Below, piece after piece: positions 10,326 to 23,340 of a stretch of DNA of 64,000 bases. The DNA is from Terebella lapidaria (Eukaryota; Annelida; Polychaeta; Terebellida; Terebellidae). Under the pieces are notes generated by a model. That model saw only the letters and a program-made list of their open reading frames with translations, made no database searches and was not told where the DNA came from. Within the stretch, counting starts at the first letter, position 1. Every line of letters starts with the position of its first letter. The DNA lies in contig OX424560.1 in NCBI GenBank assembly GCA_949152475.1, forward strand, positions 2,108,001 through 2,172,000, written 5' to 3'. The translations under genes and the position numbers were made by a program.

Positions 10326-13300
10326 ACATGAATGAAATTGGCGTCAAATCAGCTCACTTTGTGAAACGACAATTCCAGTGAATGACATTTCTTTGATATG
10401 GTCGCTCTTCAAGGTCGAACCAATTTGCTTCCAAAATACACACTTCAATAGAATCAGAATGCTGCACACGATTCTCTGTAACAAAGGTCATTGATCTATG
10501 ATATTGTCAGGAATATACATATCACTTGAAGGAGCATATGAAATGAATACCCCCAAACAGTGTTTCTCCCTGTTGATAACATGCAAATCATCATATTGAA
10601 GGTTGGAAGGAATTCATTGGATTGAATCAATCCCCACGACTCTAAATACGCTGTAATTTAACTGATGAGCGCGGTCAGTGCCTGCCTCTCGGGAACGTCA
10701 AAATCTCGTGTCAAAGGGGGCTCAAGTTTTTTCTTCACATGTTTTTCTGTTTTGTTCACATCAATGTTCGAGCTTTGATAACCGAATCGTTTTATTTCCT
10801 CAAGTTTTCCATAATTGGTTGGCACCATATTTAATATACCAATTACATTTGACTGTGTGTGACAGGTGAATGTAAGTATCTGTATTTGTGAAGTGTTCAC
10901 AACTGTTTTATGGGCTCTTAATGTCTTTGTCGTCATATTATCTGATATCCTACACATCTGCTTGTGAAAAGTTGGCCTTTTGTGTAAAGCAGACAGAATA
11001 ACAAAATTTCCATATATCATAGCATGTATTGTCCAAAGCAGCTGTTACTCGAGATTAGTAGGATGATATTCTTGGATAGATATTCTTGGATGATATTCTT
11101 GTCTTTTGTCAGGGCAACGCCTAATTTTACCCTTTTCTTCCAGTGACGCTGTACATTAGGCGCGCCTATGCAATATCCGACATTTTCCTTTGTAAAGGCC
11201 CCATTAATCATGTTCGATGTAGAATAAGACAAATAGATTAGGATAACAGTGACAGTTTTGTTGACCCTTTGTATCTTCTTCAGCTTACACTGAGTTTAAT
11301 GAGTCAGGAAACAGAATGACCATTCAATCAGCAGCGCTAACAAGTTTGTGTATAATGTGAGTTATTTATTCCTCCAATAAATGTGCATCAATAAGACACT
11401 ATGAACACCAAAGATATAAAAATGTGGTAATGTGACCTGGTGTGGATAGGAAAGTATGTCTGTGTCTCATAAACAGGCAATCACTCCCACGTATCAGTGA
11501 TATACATGTAGCTACATTGTGGGAACATCCGACAGATGGAACAGCACTGAATATTAGTGCTTATTAATGCTTCTGTTTTCTGTATGATATTTAAAAAGGC
11601 AGTCACTCCCATGTACCAGTGATATACATGTAGCTACAATGTCGGAACACTGGGCAGATGGAACGACACTAGATCTATTTTCATGTTAATTTTGGAGAAT
11701 TCATGACGGGTGCCACTAGTGGGGCAGGAAATGCTCACTCTTTCCGGAACACCTGATTTCACCTCCTAATGGCCATTTTTGGGGGTTCATGAGTTTCCCT
11801 GTCCTTTTTGTTTTCTCTCACTTCGTATGCCTGATATGACTTTCTGTCCCCGGACTATGAGATTGGATAACGGACCCTGTTTTGTTTGCTCGGAATACTT
11901 AATACTGGGTATTGATTCCACGTCTACTACCAAAATGTTTTCTGTATAATAATATTTCTGTTGATAATACGTGTCTGGTCGTGGATTTATACTCGATAGC
12001 AGACAATGAACCACGCAGTGTAAGTATACCAATTATTATGTCAGCCACATTACCCATATCAGATCATAGGTAAAAATATTTAAGTGTCACTGGATCTCAT
12101 CTTCTGGCGGTTCATGATTGAAAAAAGTCGATGTTGATTGCACCTGAATTTGAAAAACTAGTTATATTAGTTTACTTCCGATATGTGAATTGTTATCGCA
12201 GGTGGTGTACATTTATCCCACCTCCGTTTTTCGCCGCGATATCTGGCTTCTCACACAGAAGTTGGGGTCTTGATGTAGAAACACTAGGCAGATGACAGTA
12301 GACAACATCCTGCCATTCAACTCACATGTCCGCTGTAGTGAATATAGGCATATATGAATCTGCCCTTATCATTTTCCTGTTCACACGAGAAGACCTGTCG
12401 TTATATAACTTTCTTGTGAGATGACCAGCATGTGTATACGAACGAGGATACCATGATCCTGAATGACAGATTGTATACGTGTGTACAAAGAACACTGATT
12501 GGGATCAATCTGATTCCGATTGATATGCTAATTCTAAAATCATAACGCTCCTAAAATCATGTCAAAAGGAGGGTTCACACATCATGATTCTGCCATGTAG
12601 CATATCACTGGACATATAAGGCATCGTATGTACCGCCCTTTAAAGGTCGCAATATATTTTGTCAGTGCATTGCCTACTTTATCAGTTTACTCCAGTGTTA
12701 TTACACTAGGAGCGCCTTCTCGTCGACTTATGTCACAATTTATATTATTATTTTTTTGACAACGAAAGTGAGTCAAATTTTATAGAATCATTTTCATGTT
12801 TCGCTGCATACTCCACAATTACATGAGTCTGTCGTTAATATAATTACACTGAACTGTATGTAAGAGGATATCCCTAATGTCCGTGCTGTGTATCAAAGTC
12901 AAATAAATATTCGCGTGCAATAACCGTGTAAAGCCAACAATATCGACATGATTGGAGTGTCATTTCTAATATCCTTCCAATATAAATATAATAAACACCA
13001 CCTTCCACCACTTGCTGTCCGAAATCCAATCTTAAATAAATAGTTTTCTTCTTTCCTACAGAAACTATCGTCACAGAAGTTATTTAAAACCGGTTTGTGC
13101 CCTTGGGTTAGTTTTGGGATGGTTATAGTGCTACCAAGTGATGAAGTGCCCGTAGGATTATTGATTGTTTCTGATAGGATTGTTTCATATAAAGAGCCTC
13201 AAGATATGATAATGATTGGAAGTATATTGGTGGATTGAGGAAACTGAGGGAATGTGGACGTCCTGGAAAATGGGTGATGCTTTGATGATCAAAGAGTGGA

Positions 13301-16300
13301 AGTTTATTTCCTAGTGTGTAGTGTGAACAAACCCCCTATTTTCTTTTCAGTATTAGGATGCTGATCATTTACTCTATAAAATAATGTTTTTTTGAAGAGA
13401 TAATATTCACCAAATGACTTTTAAATTTTGACTCTCCGTTACCTCACTGTTTGTAGCGGACTACGTTAACAAAGAAAGGTGGTGTTGTTTTCGCAAGTGT
13501 ATTTATCCAGGCCCCTGTACCACCCTCTGTTTAGGTTTGGATACATCGCTACAACACTAATCCATAATCGATGGACTGGAAAAATCGTTCAAGTGATGAC
13601 GAAATTATGTCATCACATCGACTAATTGTCACCTGGAGTAAATATAGCACACCGTGATTCTGTCATTGTCTGTGCTATCATGCTGATGCATAACATACAG
13701 CAACACGTGAAATTTTACAGACATAACTTGTTTATTAATAGACTATTCAGAACGAATCATAAACAATTCCAGAACAGGTGGCCACTTTTCTCCGTCTGCT
13801 TTTGTAAAAAATAGTGTCACGTGTGTTGATATGAATTACACAAGTAAAATTATTTGTATGAATATTTGATATGATGTGTAACGGGGATTTTGATTCGAAC
13901 AAAAGTACAGGCCAATAGATTTCCCACTCCTTGGGTGTTTTTCTTCCATTCGAATTCACAGGTGGTCCAATAAATTCGACTATACAGTGCTATTCTAATC
14001 TTGATCCTCTAGTCAACTGCTAGTACTGATAAATCCATCGCTGCTGCTTTATGTAATAGACCAATATATACATTCAAAACATCCATTTGAACCTTTGAAA
14101 GTTCAAAAGCTTCAAATTATATCCTTAAGTTCTTTTGTAGCAAGAGAAGTAGTTACTGTCAGTTAGGTGTTATAAAATATGTTGTAGTATAGTTGGGAGC
14201 TACGGGTCGTCTAAAGTGCAACTTCGAACTTTGATTCTATTAGCTGCATAAAGCAACCGGACATCATTACACTGATTAAGGTGGCGTGGTATCTGTCTGG
14301 CGGATGGCTCGAATAAGATGAAAACTGGTCTGGTGGAAATTCTTACAAATTACATGCGTTAATACAAAAACATTAATACAATATTGTCTGGTGTCAGATG
14401 AACTGGATGCTGTGGTGAGGTGATGATATTATGCCCACGTGAAAAGAACAAGAAACGTGCACTCTCAATAATTGCACTTTAACTGTCAATTTTGCACTTT
14501 CGAAGACTTAAACAATCTGTCTGGTGAATGGTAAAAAACGCGTTGAAATATGTGTTTTATGTGTGCTCTAGATGATATAATTCCCTTTCGGGTGTGCTGT
14601 CTGGAATTTCAGAGACTCGATGAAAAAAGGAAAAAAAACAGACTCTGGCAAAATGATTTTTTCAAACACAGGTCCCTTCAGAGCCACCGTACAAAATGCA
14701 ATCAGTCCTGGGACATGAAGGCCGGGTCGTCTCTCCAATCAACTCGGCCTGTCCAATTTGACATGATGCACGGCACTATTTGGCGCCTCACGTTGCACGT
14801 CATGTCAGTTGTTGGCGGACAGTGTTTGACCAAAATGTCAAGATTTACATGTATATATTTCTTGTAGATATAGTTCCTAATACCAATAATTTAGCATAAT
14901 ATACCAGAATATCGAACCAACTGGCTGGCGTACCAACCAGCCCTGTCCAAGTCGGCGTTCCCAAATATCAAAACCGTGACGACCAAACCTAATCAACCTC
15001 GCATCCGGAGATCGTGAACGGATGCGCCTTATTCATATCCCTTTGTGAATACAACAACAGCCAGAACATGGCTCTCGATAAGGCCATAACATCGATTGCA
15101 CTTTTGTTGGGGATTCGTTTGAAGCCTGTGAACTGAATAAAGGGAAGAAACACGCTCTGAGATGATCACTGCATAATCAGTTAGGTGACACACATGGTTC
15201 AACACTTGCAAGAATGATATACGATATAAAAGCAGTCAATAATTCCATCACATCATACAATCCTGCTTTACTGTTGCATATTCAAGCCTGGTAGAATAAT
15301 GTGAGTTGAGACAGCAACAAAAAAAGTACTACGAGAGAGCAAGAATCCGAAGGCATACAGCTACATACCCATTATGTGTTCACGGCGAGTTGGTGCTTGT
15401 TGGTCCAGGCTTGAGTGTTATGTGCCTGGGATGTGTTTATCCGGCATATCGATCGGTTATTTTACGAGTAGAAAACAAGATCACCATTGCTATTTCTGAC
15501 AGTGATGGCAATATATTGTTATCTTATAGCATGGAAAAGAGTTTTTGTTATTGATAATAACATGTGTTTATTATATAAAAAACACGACCACAGTAAGGAT
15601 TCAAGATCAGCGCGAGTCTGAATGTAGCCTATGATGAATTGCTTTGATAGATTGGACAATAGCAAACATTTCATTTTCTCTGGGGCAAGCAGTTTTGTCT
15701 GTGTTTGTGTTCGACCAATTGTCTCAATTGCTTCAACCTCTTAGCGATCACCAGGATTTGAAGCCTGATCCGGAAATTGTATATTCTTATTCATAATTTA
15801 TCTGTGTCAGTTCGTTGAGAGAAACACGAATTTGACATTCACAATAGTATGGGTACATGCCTGTGAATATTTCTAATGATACTAGCCGAGTATATTCGTT
15901 TTTTATTTCAGTCACATTGACAACGGTGACAATAATTAAAGGACGAGATGATGTCGCTACTGTACTGCATACAACCACGATAACGTTCATAACATATATA
16001 ATAATTTGTGAAAGGGAGAACTTGTAAAATGTGGAAAATCTGTGAACCAGATGTATGTGTAACTATTTGTTTGGTATGTGAATTTAATGCGCATTTACTG
16101 GAATGCAAATAGGTTTGAAGCCTTTTGTGAAACAAAAACATTATTATATAGTTTAAAGGTTTAATTCTCCACAGCAATTTACAAATGTCTGAATTTCCAC
16201 TGAAACATTACTGGACTTTGACATTGTCAGGCATTGGGTTTGTTTTGTAAACCACCATTATTAAAAGAAACATTAAATGTTTCATTTAATAATGCTGTAT

Positions 16301-16589
16301 TTGAAGCTGCCCCTGATTTGAGAGGCTCAGTCTCAGTGGACGTCAACAACACCTGCGTCTTTCCTAGCGGGGGATGTTTGAACAGCACATGGGAATAAAG
16401 TCCCTTATCTTAAAACAAGTTGACGTTAAGTGTTTAACGGGAAATCTGAAGCATTTTACAAACTCTCTGAAACAACTCTGACAGTGAAATGGAATGTAGG
16501 CATGGAGCGAATATTCTCCAGTCATTAATTGACAATTGTGCTTTTCTTCCAGGTCAAACGAATGCCAAACGTACATCGTTGTGGTCGTA
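10326..16589. repeat. Non-coding block B, diverged paralogue of block A
   Basis: No gene recognised. Landmarks follow the same order as in 1-4279 with much indel change: 11008 (relative of 650), 13478 (of 2440), 15690 (of 2925), 16300 and 16410 (of 3275 and 3389). About 10664-10740 resembles 50853-50930, and about 12950-13060 resembles 51440-51550. About 12708-12760 resembles the start of D1 near 17606. Short ORFs here have no family resemblance that I can see. No transposon ends were detected. Confidence 0.6.
11475..11680 (+). repeat. Two-unit direct repeat, ~122-bp spacing
   Basis: A segment beginning AGGCAATCACTCCCACGTA at 11475 recurs, with a few changes, at 11597. Both units continue through 'GTGATATACATGTAGCTACA' and a 'CAGATGGAAC' segment. 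It is a local duplication inside block B with no coding content. Confidence 0.7.
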
Positions 16590-17060
16590 CATATATAGCT
16601 ATGTTGTGATTTAAGTTATATGTTATGTGTTCTAGTAGACCCCGGAGTTGATAAGTTACAGGCTGTGTGGTTGTACATAGCTATGTTGTGATTCAAGTTA
16701 TATGATATGTGTTCTGGTAGACCCCGGAGTTGATAAGTTACAGGCTGTGCGGTTGTGCATAGCTATATTGTGATGTAAGTTATATGGTATGTGCCCTGGT
16801 AGACCCTGAAGTTGATAAGTTACAGGCTGTGTGGTTGTACATAGCTATGTTGTGATTTAAGTTATATGGTATGTGTTCTGGTAGACCCCGGAGTTGATAA
16901 GTTACAGGCTGTGCGGTTGTGCATAGCTATATTGTGATGTAAGTTATATGGTATGTGTCCTGGTAGACCCTGAAGTTGATAAGTTACAGGCTGTGTAGTT
17001 GTACATAGCTATGTTGTGATTATATATAATTTATATATAAGTTGATAAGCTACAGGCTGG
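16590..17060 (+). repeat. 82-bp tandem array with dimeric order
   Basis: The phrase GGCTGTG(T/C)GGTTGT starts at 16661, 16743, 16825 and 16907 and recurs as GGCTGTGTAGTTGT at 16989, exactly 82 bp apart each time. Units alternate between two subtypes: one has 'GTGTGG' plus 'TACATAGCTATGTTG', the other 'GTGCGG' plus 'TGCATAGCTATATTG'. The amplified unit was therefore a 164-bp dimer. The last unit decays into AT repeats near 17020-17050. No reading frame runs through it. Confidence 0.88.
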
Positions 17061-17590
17061 GGTTATCTGTTCTCTTACCTCAGGTTGACATACTATATTA
17101 GATGTGTTACTCAGATTAGCTGCATACATCACGATGATATCTTATTAATAATAGTCTCATACTGTGTCCTTAGGAACGACACTATAGCACTACATTTGAC
17201 ACATGTATATATTTCTGGTGGAAAATATTGTGAGCATCTTTCCATGCTGATAACTTGATGTGCACGGTTTCGTGTACATTTGATGTGTATTTGGGTAGTA
17301 GCAAAAAGAAATGGTGATCGTTTCTAAAAAAGAAATTTGGATTAAAACGCATGAACAATTTTATTATGCTGGTCAGTTCAGTTATTATAAACATACAGCG
17401 GTATGATTTCAAGCAAGCGACGATCAAATGGATTCCTGTTACGATGGACATCAGTCATAATAACCTTATCCACTCAAACAAAATAAATCGATTTGTATAG
17501 TGAGAAGAAGTTTCAGGAACTTTGATATGGTTTCGAATAATCATAAGAGTTGTTCAATGGTTGTAGCTAATCTAACATATATTTACTGGC
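17061..17590. other. Unassigned non-coding stretch
   Basis: AT-rich DNA between the 82-bp array and block D1. I see no repeat, transposon end or recognisable coding segment. Confidence 0.5.
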
Positions 17591-19514
17591 TCATTTTAGT
17601 GTTGATACACACCAAGAGCACCTTCTCGTCGACTGATGTCACAACTGATGTTATTCATGTTCAGTATTGACAACGAAAGTGACCTTGACCCTGCACGTGA
17701 GTGTTACACACAGATCAGTGCCTCGTGCTTACCGCAGTGCCTCGATCTATACTTTCACACTCTGGCCTCGACCGTTTGTAGGAATCCATACCATCCACTT
17801 TTGAGGACGTTTCCAGGTCGGTTACTCTCACACTTCATGTTGTTGAACAAAGTTCCCCATGACAGTTCGTCGATCATTGCAGGAAATACATAAGCAGGGA
17901 ACTAATATCAGTGGTGTTTCTTTAATTTTGTGGTCGTATTCAGGAATGTAAACAAGACAGACAATAAATTTTAACGAATTTGGTTAAGCTGATAATTATC
18001 ACTCTCGCTACGGCACAACCCACCCATTAGCATCCTTGTCACATACTGTGAATTAGACACACTGTAATATGATCACAGTTCTATTTCTTGAGTGTTCCAA
18101 AATTTACTAAGAAGTCTTTTATGAATGTAATTCAAAATCTGGGACGATACTTCTATATGGGACTATTTTGTCACATTACATGTAGGAAAAAAACCCAGAA
18201 AGGCCATAACTCAAGGTACAAGTATTTGATTTCAGACCTTATATATTTCGACCACTGCTGTATAAATTATACCAAAATAGACCAGGCAGACTGGAAAACA
18301 AACTCCTTGGTCAAAAGTAAACAAATACAAGCTCAGCCAGGAAGCCACGGAATCTCGTGTTAAGAATGATGCCCACTGGGCCTATGTGAGTTTGTGGTTG
18401 TTCGTCAAGGAGGCCCAGATATTGGCTGTAGTCTGTGTCTGGGGCGTGTTTGACAAAGGATTCGGCATTGAGGTGTTGTTACTAGATGGTCGGAAACAAA
18501 CTTCAACATTGCACTATATGTTTAATGTTAGATAATGTTTGTATTAATGTGTGGCATGGCAGTTTTGCTTGCAGAGCGAATTAACATAATTGTATCGTCC
18601 TTTTGAATATTAAAATCAACGTGTCGTCTGTATTACAACTTGTTTCAATATATGTAGTCAATAACATAATATTCTATGGGGAATTTTTAGAGAGAACAGA
18701 ACATTATTCGAACAATATTTTGTTGGCCCGTGTGTCATTACTGACCATGAAAGCCCACGATACTCACTGGCTAATGGTTCTCACATGCTATGAACACAGT
18801 TTGAGGGTTGGGAGTTCACAGAATACCGCTTCCGTCTTAGATTGTCAATGTCCGATGAATCCCTGACAGTATAGGCGGCTGTAACATTGTGGCTAATGTC
18901 AGGACGTAATGGTATTGTGTGCGAGATGTAACACTGCTAATGGGCAATACAATCTGAATGAATATATGACTGAATTGTCAGGAATACATGCAAAGGGCTA
19001 TTACATGTCGGTAACGGCTTTGCTAATTGTTGATATCTTGTACAGCACAAGATCACAGCCGAGGTGGTGAGATCAATTTTTTCTCCCTCATCTTTGACGC
19101 TGGATAAAGCACGTATAATACAACGTGGTACATTGACGTCTTTCGTGAATATTCATTTTTATTTGCAGTGGAATATTCGTAACGAAAAACATTGTTAGTG
19201 GGGACTATCTACTCAATGAATAATAATGTTTTTTTTTTCTCCCCCTCAAAAGGACTATTTATTGAGCAGGCTCGGTGAGTACGTCTTATTCGGGAGGGAA
19301 CGAATTCACCGTCACAAAGGTCAATATTTGTATAATGTTGTTACCTAATACACTGTGTTTTCTTCTGATGTTTGATTTGTCTAATTTCGGTGGCCAAGAT
19401 GTCAATGCAAAATATTCTTATCGAACATTGCTATCAAAATGTATGTGGTGTCATTTATGTATCGTAGGTGATCGTAGGTATAACAGTACAGAACATCAGG
19501 ACTAATTCCCTGTT
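17591..19514 (+). repeat. Segmental duplication block D1, left part
   Basis: Closely related to 30470-31419 plus 34551-34745 (D2), and to 42570-44325 (D3). Shared landmarks include 'GAATCCATACCATCCACTT' (17782, 30585, 42669), 'CATTGCAGGAAATACAT', 'ATTATACCAAAATAGA', 'TAACATAATTGTATCG', and 'TCATTACTGACCATGAAAGC' (18735, 40681, 43527). Short ORFs in the three copies are not conserved as proteins, so I treat the block as non-coding. It ends in TGTT (19511-19514), the target duplicated by the next element. Confidence 0.8.
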
Positions 19515-20034
19515 CACTGTCCGGAATCCGTTTCGGCAGAGGATATTGGGAAACGATATTTTTCGGTTGGGAAACGATATGTTCGATTGGGAAACGCCAA
19601 GCTGCAAGGGGGTATGAGTTGTTTTCATCAATAAAGTATGAAAAAATAGGTGTAATTGTTAATCAAAAGAAAAACAAACATGCGCTAATGTTGTATAAAG
19701 TCTTCAGTGTCTACCAAACCTGCTATAATAGGCTATACTTGATGTAATATCGTTTTTGGGACGTGAAATACGATGAAAATAACACCGTTTTGAACAAATG
19801 AACACTGATGATTAAATATGTGTCTGATGCACACGAAAAGTATCGCGAGTCAAGAGAAAGATGTATTACATGATCCCACATGATTACATGAAAAAGAAAC
19901 ATTTTACATCGTCTCATTAATAAATATTTGCTGATTTTCTGAACCATTGATGTTTCGGTCGGTAAACGATACATATAGAGAAGGCACCGGTTGGTAATCC
20001 ATGCTGTTTCGATTGGGAAACGGAAAATTTTGTA

Positions 20035-21049
20035 CAGTGTAACTTGACCACGCGGTCACTTGTTTAACACGGGCACTTGTGCATTAAGGGCAGTCTGGCT
20101 CAGTCTGATAGATTTTCAATGCTTAATGATACGGCAGTTAGCTTCCTGAAGCGGTCACTTGCCCAATGTGGAATACGGTCAGCTAATCCAGTCTAAACGG
20201 GCCTGACCGCACTGTTAGTAACGGGCATTAGGCCAACGAGGATCGTTGATTAGGCTCCTCCACCGGCAATCAGCACTCGATCAATGATCATAGATATCGC
20301 TCAGCCAATCTCAGCACTGGGCTCCACGATCAATACTGTGAAGCACGTGAGAAGTGGGCGGGTTTTACGACCCTCAGCCAATCAGCGATCGTTGTTTACT
20401 CAACGTCATTTAAAGTTTCCCCACGGGCAGTGCCGCATATCCGCGTGTATGTTTTCTCACAATTATCCCACCCATATCACGATTATCAGACCATGAATAG
20501 CCCGACATTAAAGATACCAAAATGTCCCTAGAATAACAGTGATTACGGCTTCTATGTCAACACAGAAAGCAGTCAGACGAGACATTATAGCGCCAGTAAG
20601 TCGCGTGTCCGATTCCAAATCAGCTCGAGCAGATTGCCCGCTAGATTGTGTTTTCCCGTGAAACTTGCAGGCCATTCACATGCTATAAAAATGGTGCATT
20701 CTACAGGCCATTCAGATCATTTTGTGTTGCTGACTGAAGTGTATCTCTCAAAATGTCTTCTAACAAAAAAAAACCGCACCGAGTTATCACTGGACAAAAA
20801 AATCGACCTGATAAAGCACAGTGATGGCAAAAGCCACCGTCAGTTAGCTGAACTTTATGGCATCGGCAGAACACAAGTCGGATCCATCCTGAAACGAAAG
20901 GCTGAGTTCATGACAGCCTTTGAGGAAAATGCGCCTGTTACAAAAAAACGTTTCAAACCCAGTTTCCAATATCAAGATGTTGATAAATTGACCTGGGAAT
21001 GGTTTGAAGTGCAAGAAGTTTGAACATGCCTGTGTCCGGCCCTTTCATG
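20035..21049 (+). mobile_element. Nested Tigger/pogo-like insertion in copy 1
   Basis: The stretch is absent from the other copy of the host element, where the junction reads GTACACATGAAAT in the reverse complement of 40151-40164. It lies between two TA dinucleotides (20033-20034 and 21050-21051), as expected for TA-targeting Tc1/mariner/pogo elements. It begins CAGTGTAACTTGACC. The right end does not mirror this well, so the 3' inverted repeat may be lost or diverged. It carries the HTH fragment at 20753-21023. Confidence 0.75.
20753..21023 (+). pseudogene. Tigger/pogo transposase N-terminal HTH fragment
   Basis: The readable part is a CENP-B/psq-type helix-turn-helix: 'ELSLDKKIDLIKHSDGKSHR' followed by 'QLAELYGIGRTQVGSILKRK'. 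In this family the domain binds the transposon ends. The only sensible ATG (20753, peptide MSSNKK) is out of frame with the domain, and the frames meet at an A9 run (20765-20773), so a one-base change there probably broke the gene. A second segment resembling the start of the CENPB-type DNA-binding domain ('DVDKLTWEWFEVQ') ends at a stop. No DDE catalytic domain follows. It is therefore a remnant, not a working transposase. Confidence 0.8.
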
Positions 21050-21051
21050 TA

Positions 21052-22618
21052 CTTATGAAATACGAGATCAACTGTTATACACGAGCAATACTGTGTGGTC
21101 TTTAGTGAAAGGTTACCTCGAACGAATTATAATTTTATGACTGTATGCACAACATTTTGGGTGTGAAATAAGGTGAATCATGTGCCCGGGCTCGACATAA
21201 TAGAAAAAGTTTTGAGATTTTTGTTTCAAAACACGCTAATTTGGGTCTTTGACATTGTGTATAAAGATGGAATGCCTTGACGATCGATAGGCCCAATATT
21301 TAGGCTCAAAAGGCCCAAAATTCAGTTTTTAGCTGTTTTCTCAGAAACTGTTTGATCAGTTTTGAGATTTTTGTTTAAAAAGATTCCTCTTATGTACCTT
21401 TCTGAAGTGTATAAGTTTCGTTGCCCTTGAATCGCCGGTCTGCATGTGGTGGCCATTTTGAATTTTCGACAGGTTGTTGAAAAAAACTACATGTATTCGT
21501 TTTGAGTGATATCCAACCAAGAAAAATTTCCCCCTTTGAAAACGTTTTTGGATTTCACGCAATTTTTCCTTGATAATGGGAGTTGTATGGAGTAAACTCC
21601 TAGAACACTTCAAGATAGAGCGTAAATATTGGCACATTCAAATAGGAATTCATATATTGTGGTTCCGGTGGTGATCATGAATTTACCTTCAATGACCTTG
21701 AGACGCCCTTCTTTGTCAGAAAAACAGTCAATTTCGGACTTTGGCGGCCATTTTCTCAAAAATTGTTCAGACGCTTTTCAGATTATCGTTTGAAAAGATC
21801 ACCCTTATGCACCTTTGCGACATGTCTAAGTTTCTTTGCCCTTGTATCGCTCAAAGTGGGCCATTTTGGCCCAAACTTGGCACAAATGGGACTTTCCCAT
21901 GTTAAATTCTTTTATGCTTCATAATGGGACATATTGTTGCTAATGTCTCACTTAATATTGAGATTAGATAGGAATCAATTGTGGACATAAAGGAAATGAT
22001 ATGTGCTGAATATTCTCATAACCTTGAATTTCACATTCGACCTAATTTTCAAGGTCACAGGACAAAATGAGTAATATCTCGCTCCTTATCGACTATATGG
22101 CTTGGGAATCAATTGTGGACATATAGGAAATGATATACGTCAAATTTTCTGATGACCTTGAATTTGGCCTCGATCTCATTTTCAAAGTCACAGCACAAAA
22201 TGGCCAATATATTGCTTATTATCGACTTTACTGCTGAGGAATCAATTGTGGACATATAGGGAATGATATATGCTTGGAGTTTCCGTGACCTTTGATCCTA
22301 TTTTCGAGGCCAGACAACAAAGTGGCTAATTTCTCGCTTATTATCAACTTCAGAGCTTAGGAATCAATTGTGGACATATAGGAAATGATATATGCCGAAT
22401 ATTCTCATAATCTTGAAGTTGACCTTTGACCTTATTTTCAAGGTCAGAGCACGAAATGGCTAATATCTCGCTCATTATCGACTTTCCAACTTAGGAATCA
22501 ACTGTAAATATATAGAAAACAATGTTCCCCTTGGGCAGACATTGTTGAAAAATTACCATTGCAGACTTTGAGACCTTAACACTGTACAATTCTCGGGTAA
22601 CATTTCTTAGCCTTTGGG
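21052..22618 (+). repeat. Interior of CACTGTC copy 1: nuclear-receptor-type repeat
   Basis: The inner region has several diverged units with 'GGAATCAATTGTGGACATAT' near 21971, 22109, 22230 and 22361, and segments of the form GACCTTGAA...TTCAAGGTCA. It is the same family as the 134-bp satellite at 32745-33737, but more diverged. Earlier parts (21250-21900) contain 'GATTTTTGTTTAAAA' and 'CTTTGCCCTTGTATCGCTC' segments, shared in reverse with 39360-40020. No gene seen. Confidence 0.7.
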
Positions 22619-22769
22619 CTAATTTTTCCCTGTTTCCTCATCCACAGCGGGTCTCAGTATAGAAAAGGTTTTTTCTTGGTGTTTGTCAAATGAGTGCTTC
22701 ACAATGTGGTTAGTCTTCAAACTTGGAATGACAGTTATAACACCTGGCCTTGAAGCCGCGAGACGCCAT
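22619..22769 (-). pseudogene. Small zinc-finger-like ORF in inverted repeat, frameshifted
   Basis: This is the mirror copy of the ORF at 35313-35465. The C-terminal half (HIVKHSFDKHQEKTFSILRP) is preserved, but the N-terminal Cys-x2-Cys part is in another frame, so this copy has a frameshift. On the minus strand the ATG at 22769 is preceded by a pyrimidine-rich stretch ending CAACAG, as in the other copy. Confidence 0.6.
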
Positions 22770-23340
22770 CTGTTGGAAGAAATAATAAGAATGAATGAAT
22801 AATAGCCAAAAACGAGCCTTAACGGGCAAAAATTTCCAATAAAATATCGTTTACTAATCGAAACACCCATATCAGAACTGTTTTCCAATCGGAACAGTAT
22901 CGTTTACCCACCGGAACATCAATGGTTCAGAAAATCAGCAAACATTTATTAATGAGGCGATGTAAAATGTTTCTTTTCGGTGGGGATCATGTAATAAACC
23001 TTTACTCTTGACTCGTGTTACTTTTTGTGTGCATCAGACACATATTTAATCATCAGTGTTCATTTGTTCAAAACGGTGTGATTTTCATCGCATTTCACGT
23101 CACAAAAACCATATTACATCAAGTATAGCAGGTTTGGTCGACACTGAAGACTTTATACAACATTAGCGCATGTTTGTCTTTCTTCTGATTAACGATTACA
23201 CCTATTTTTGTATACTTTATTGAGGAAAACAACACATATCCCCTTGCAGCTTGGCGTTTCCCAATTGAACATATCGTTTCCCAACCGAAAAATATCGTTT
23301 TCCAATATCCTCTGCCGAAACGGATTCCGGACAGTGTGTT

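Larger units (their letters stand above)
1..10884. repeat. Left copy of a 53,116-bp direct repeat
   Basis: Everything from the first base to about 10884 recurs from 53117 to the window end at a constant offset of 53,116. The offset holds at every landmark checked: the LINE, the hairpin, the hAT-like element, and all mononucleotide runs (G16 at 1236, A9 at 5954, G14 at 6870, C17 at 9511, G14 at 9938). No indel or substitution was noticed by eye. Whether the repeat is a chromosomal tandem, a circle or an assembly overlap cannot be decided from the window. Confidence 0.97.
19515..23336 (+). mobile_element. CACTGTC-terminated TIR transposon, copy 1
   Basis: The ends are CACTGTCCGGAATCCG at the left and its inverted complement at the right. 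The terminal inverted repeats extend roughly 500 bp. TGTT lies on both sides (19511-19514 and 23337-23340). The paralogous empty site in D3 near 44321 has only one TGTT, so the insertion made a 4-bp duplication. Removing the nested insertion leaves about 2.8 kb. Inside are copies of a repeat also found at 31860-34480 (phrases 'GGAATCAATTGTGGACATAT' and 'GACCTTGAATTTGACC'). A small zinc-finger-like ORF lies in the right inverted repeat. CAC ends with 4-5 bp duplications fit the Chapaev/CACTA or Transib groups; no transposase is present to decide. Confidence 0.88.

Noticed and set aside
16590..17060. CRISPR or tRNA cluster at the 82-bp periodic region
   Set aside because: Whole units are repeated with no variable spacers, and no cloverleaf or T-loop motif is present.
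20035..20260. Separate promoter or origin because of repeated CGGTCACTTG-like phrases
   Set aside because: The phrases lie directly at the start of the nested TA-flanked insertion and are better explained as its terminal motifs.
19515..23336. True RAG-type recombination signal sequences
   Set aside because: The heptamer is CACTGTC, not CACAGTG, and I see no conserved spacer plus A-rich nonamer. Only the weaker statement about CAC ends is kept.
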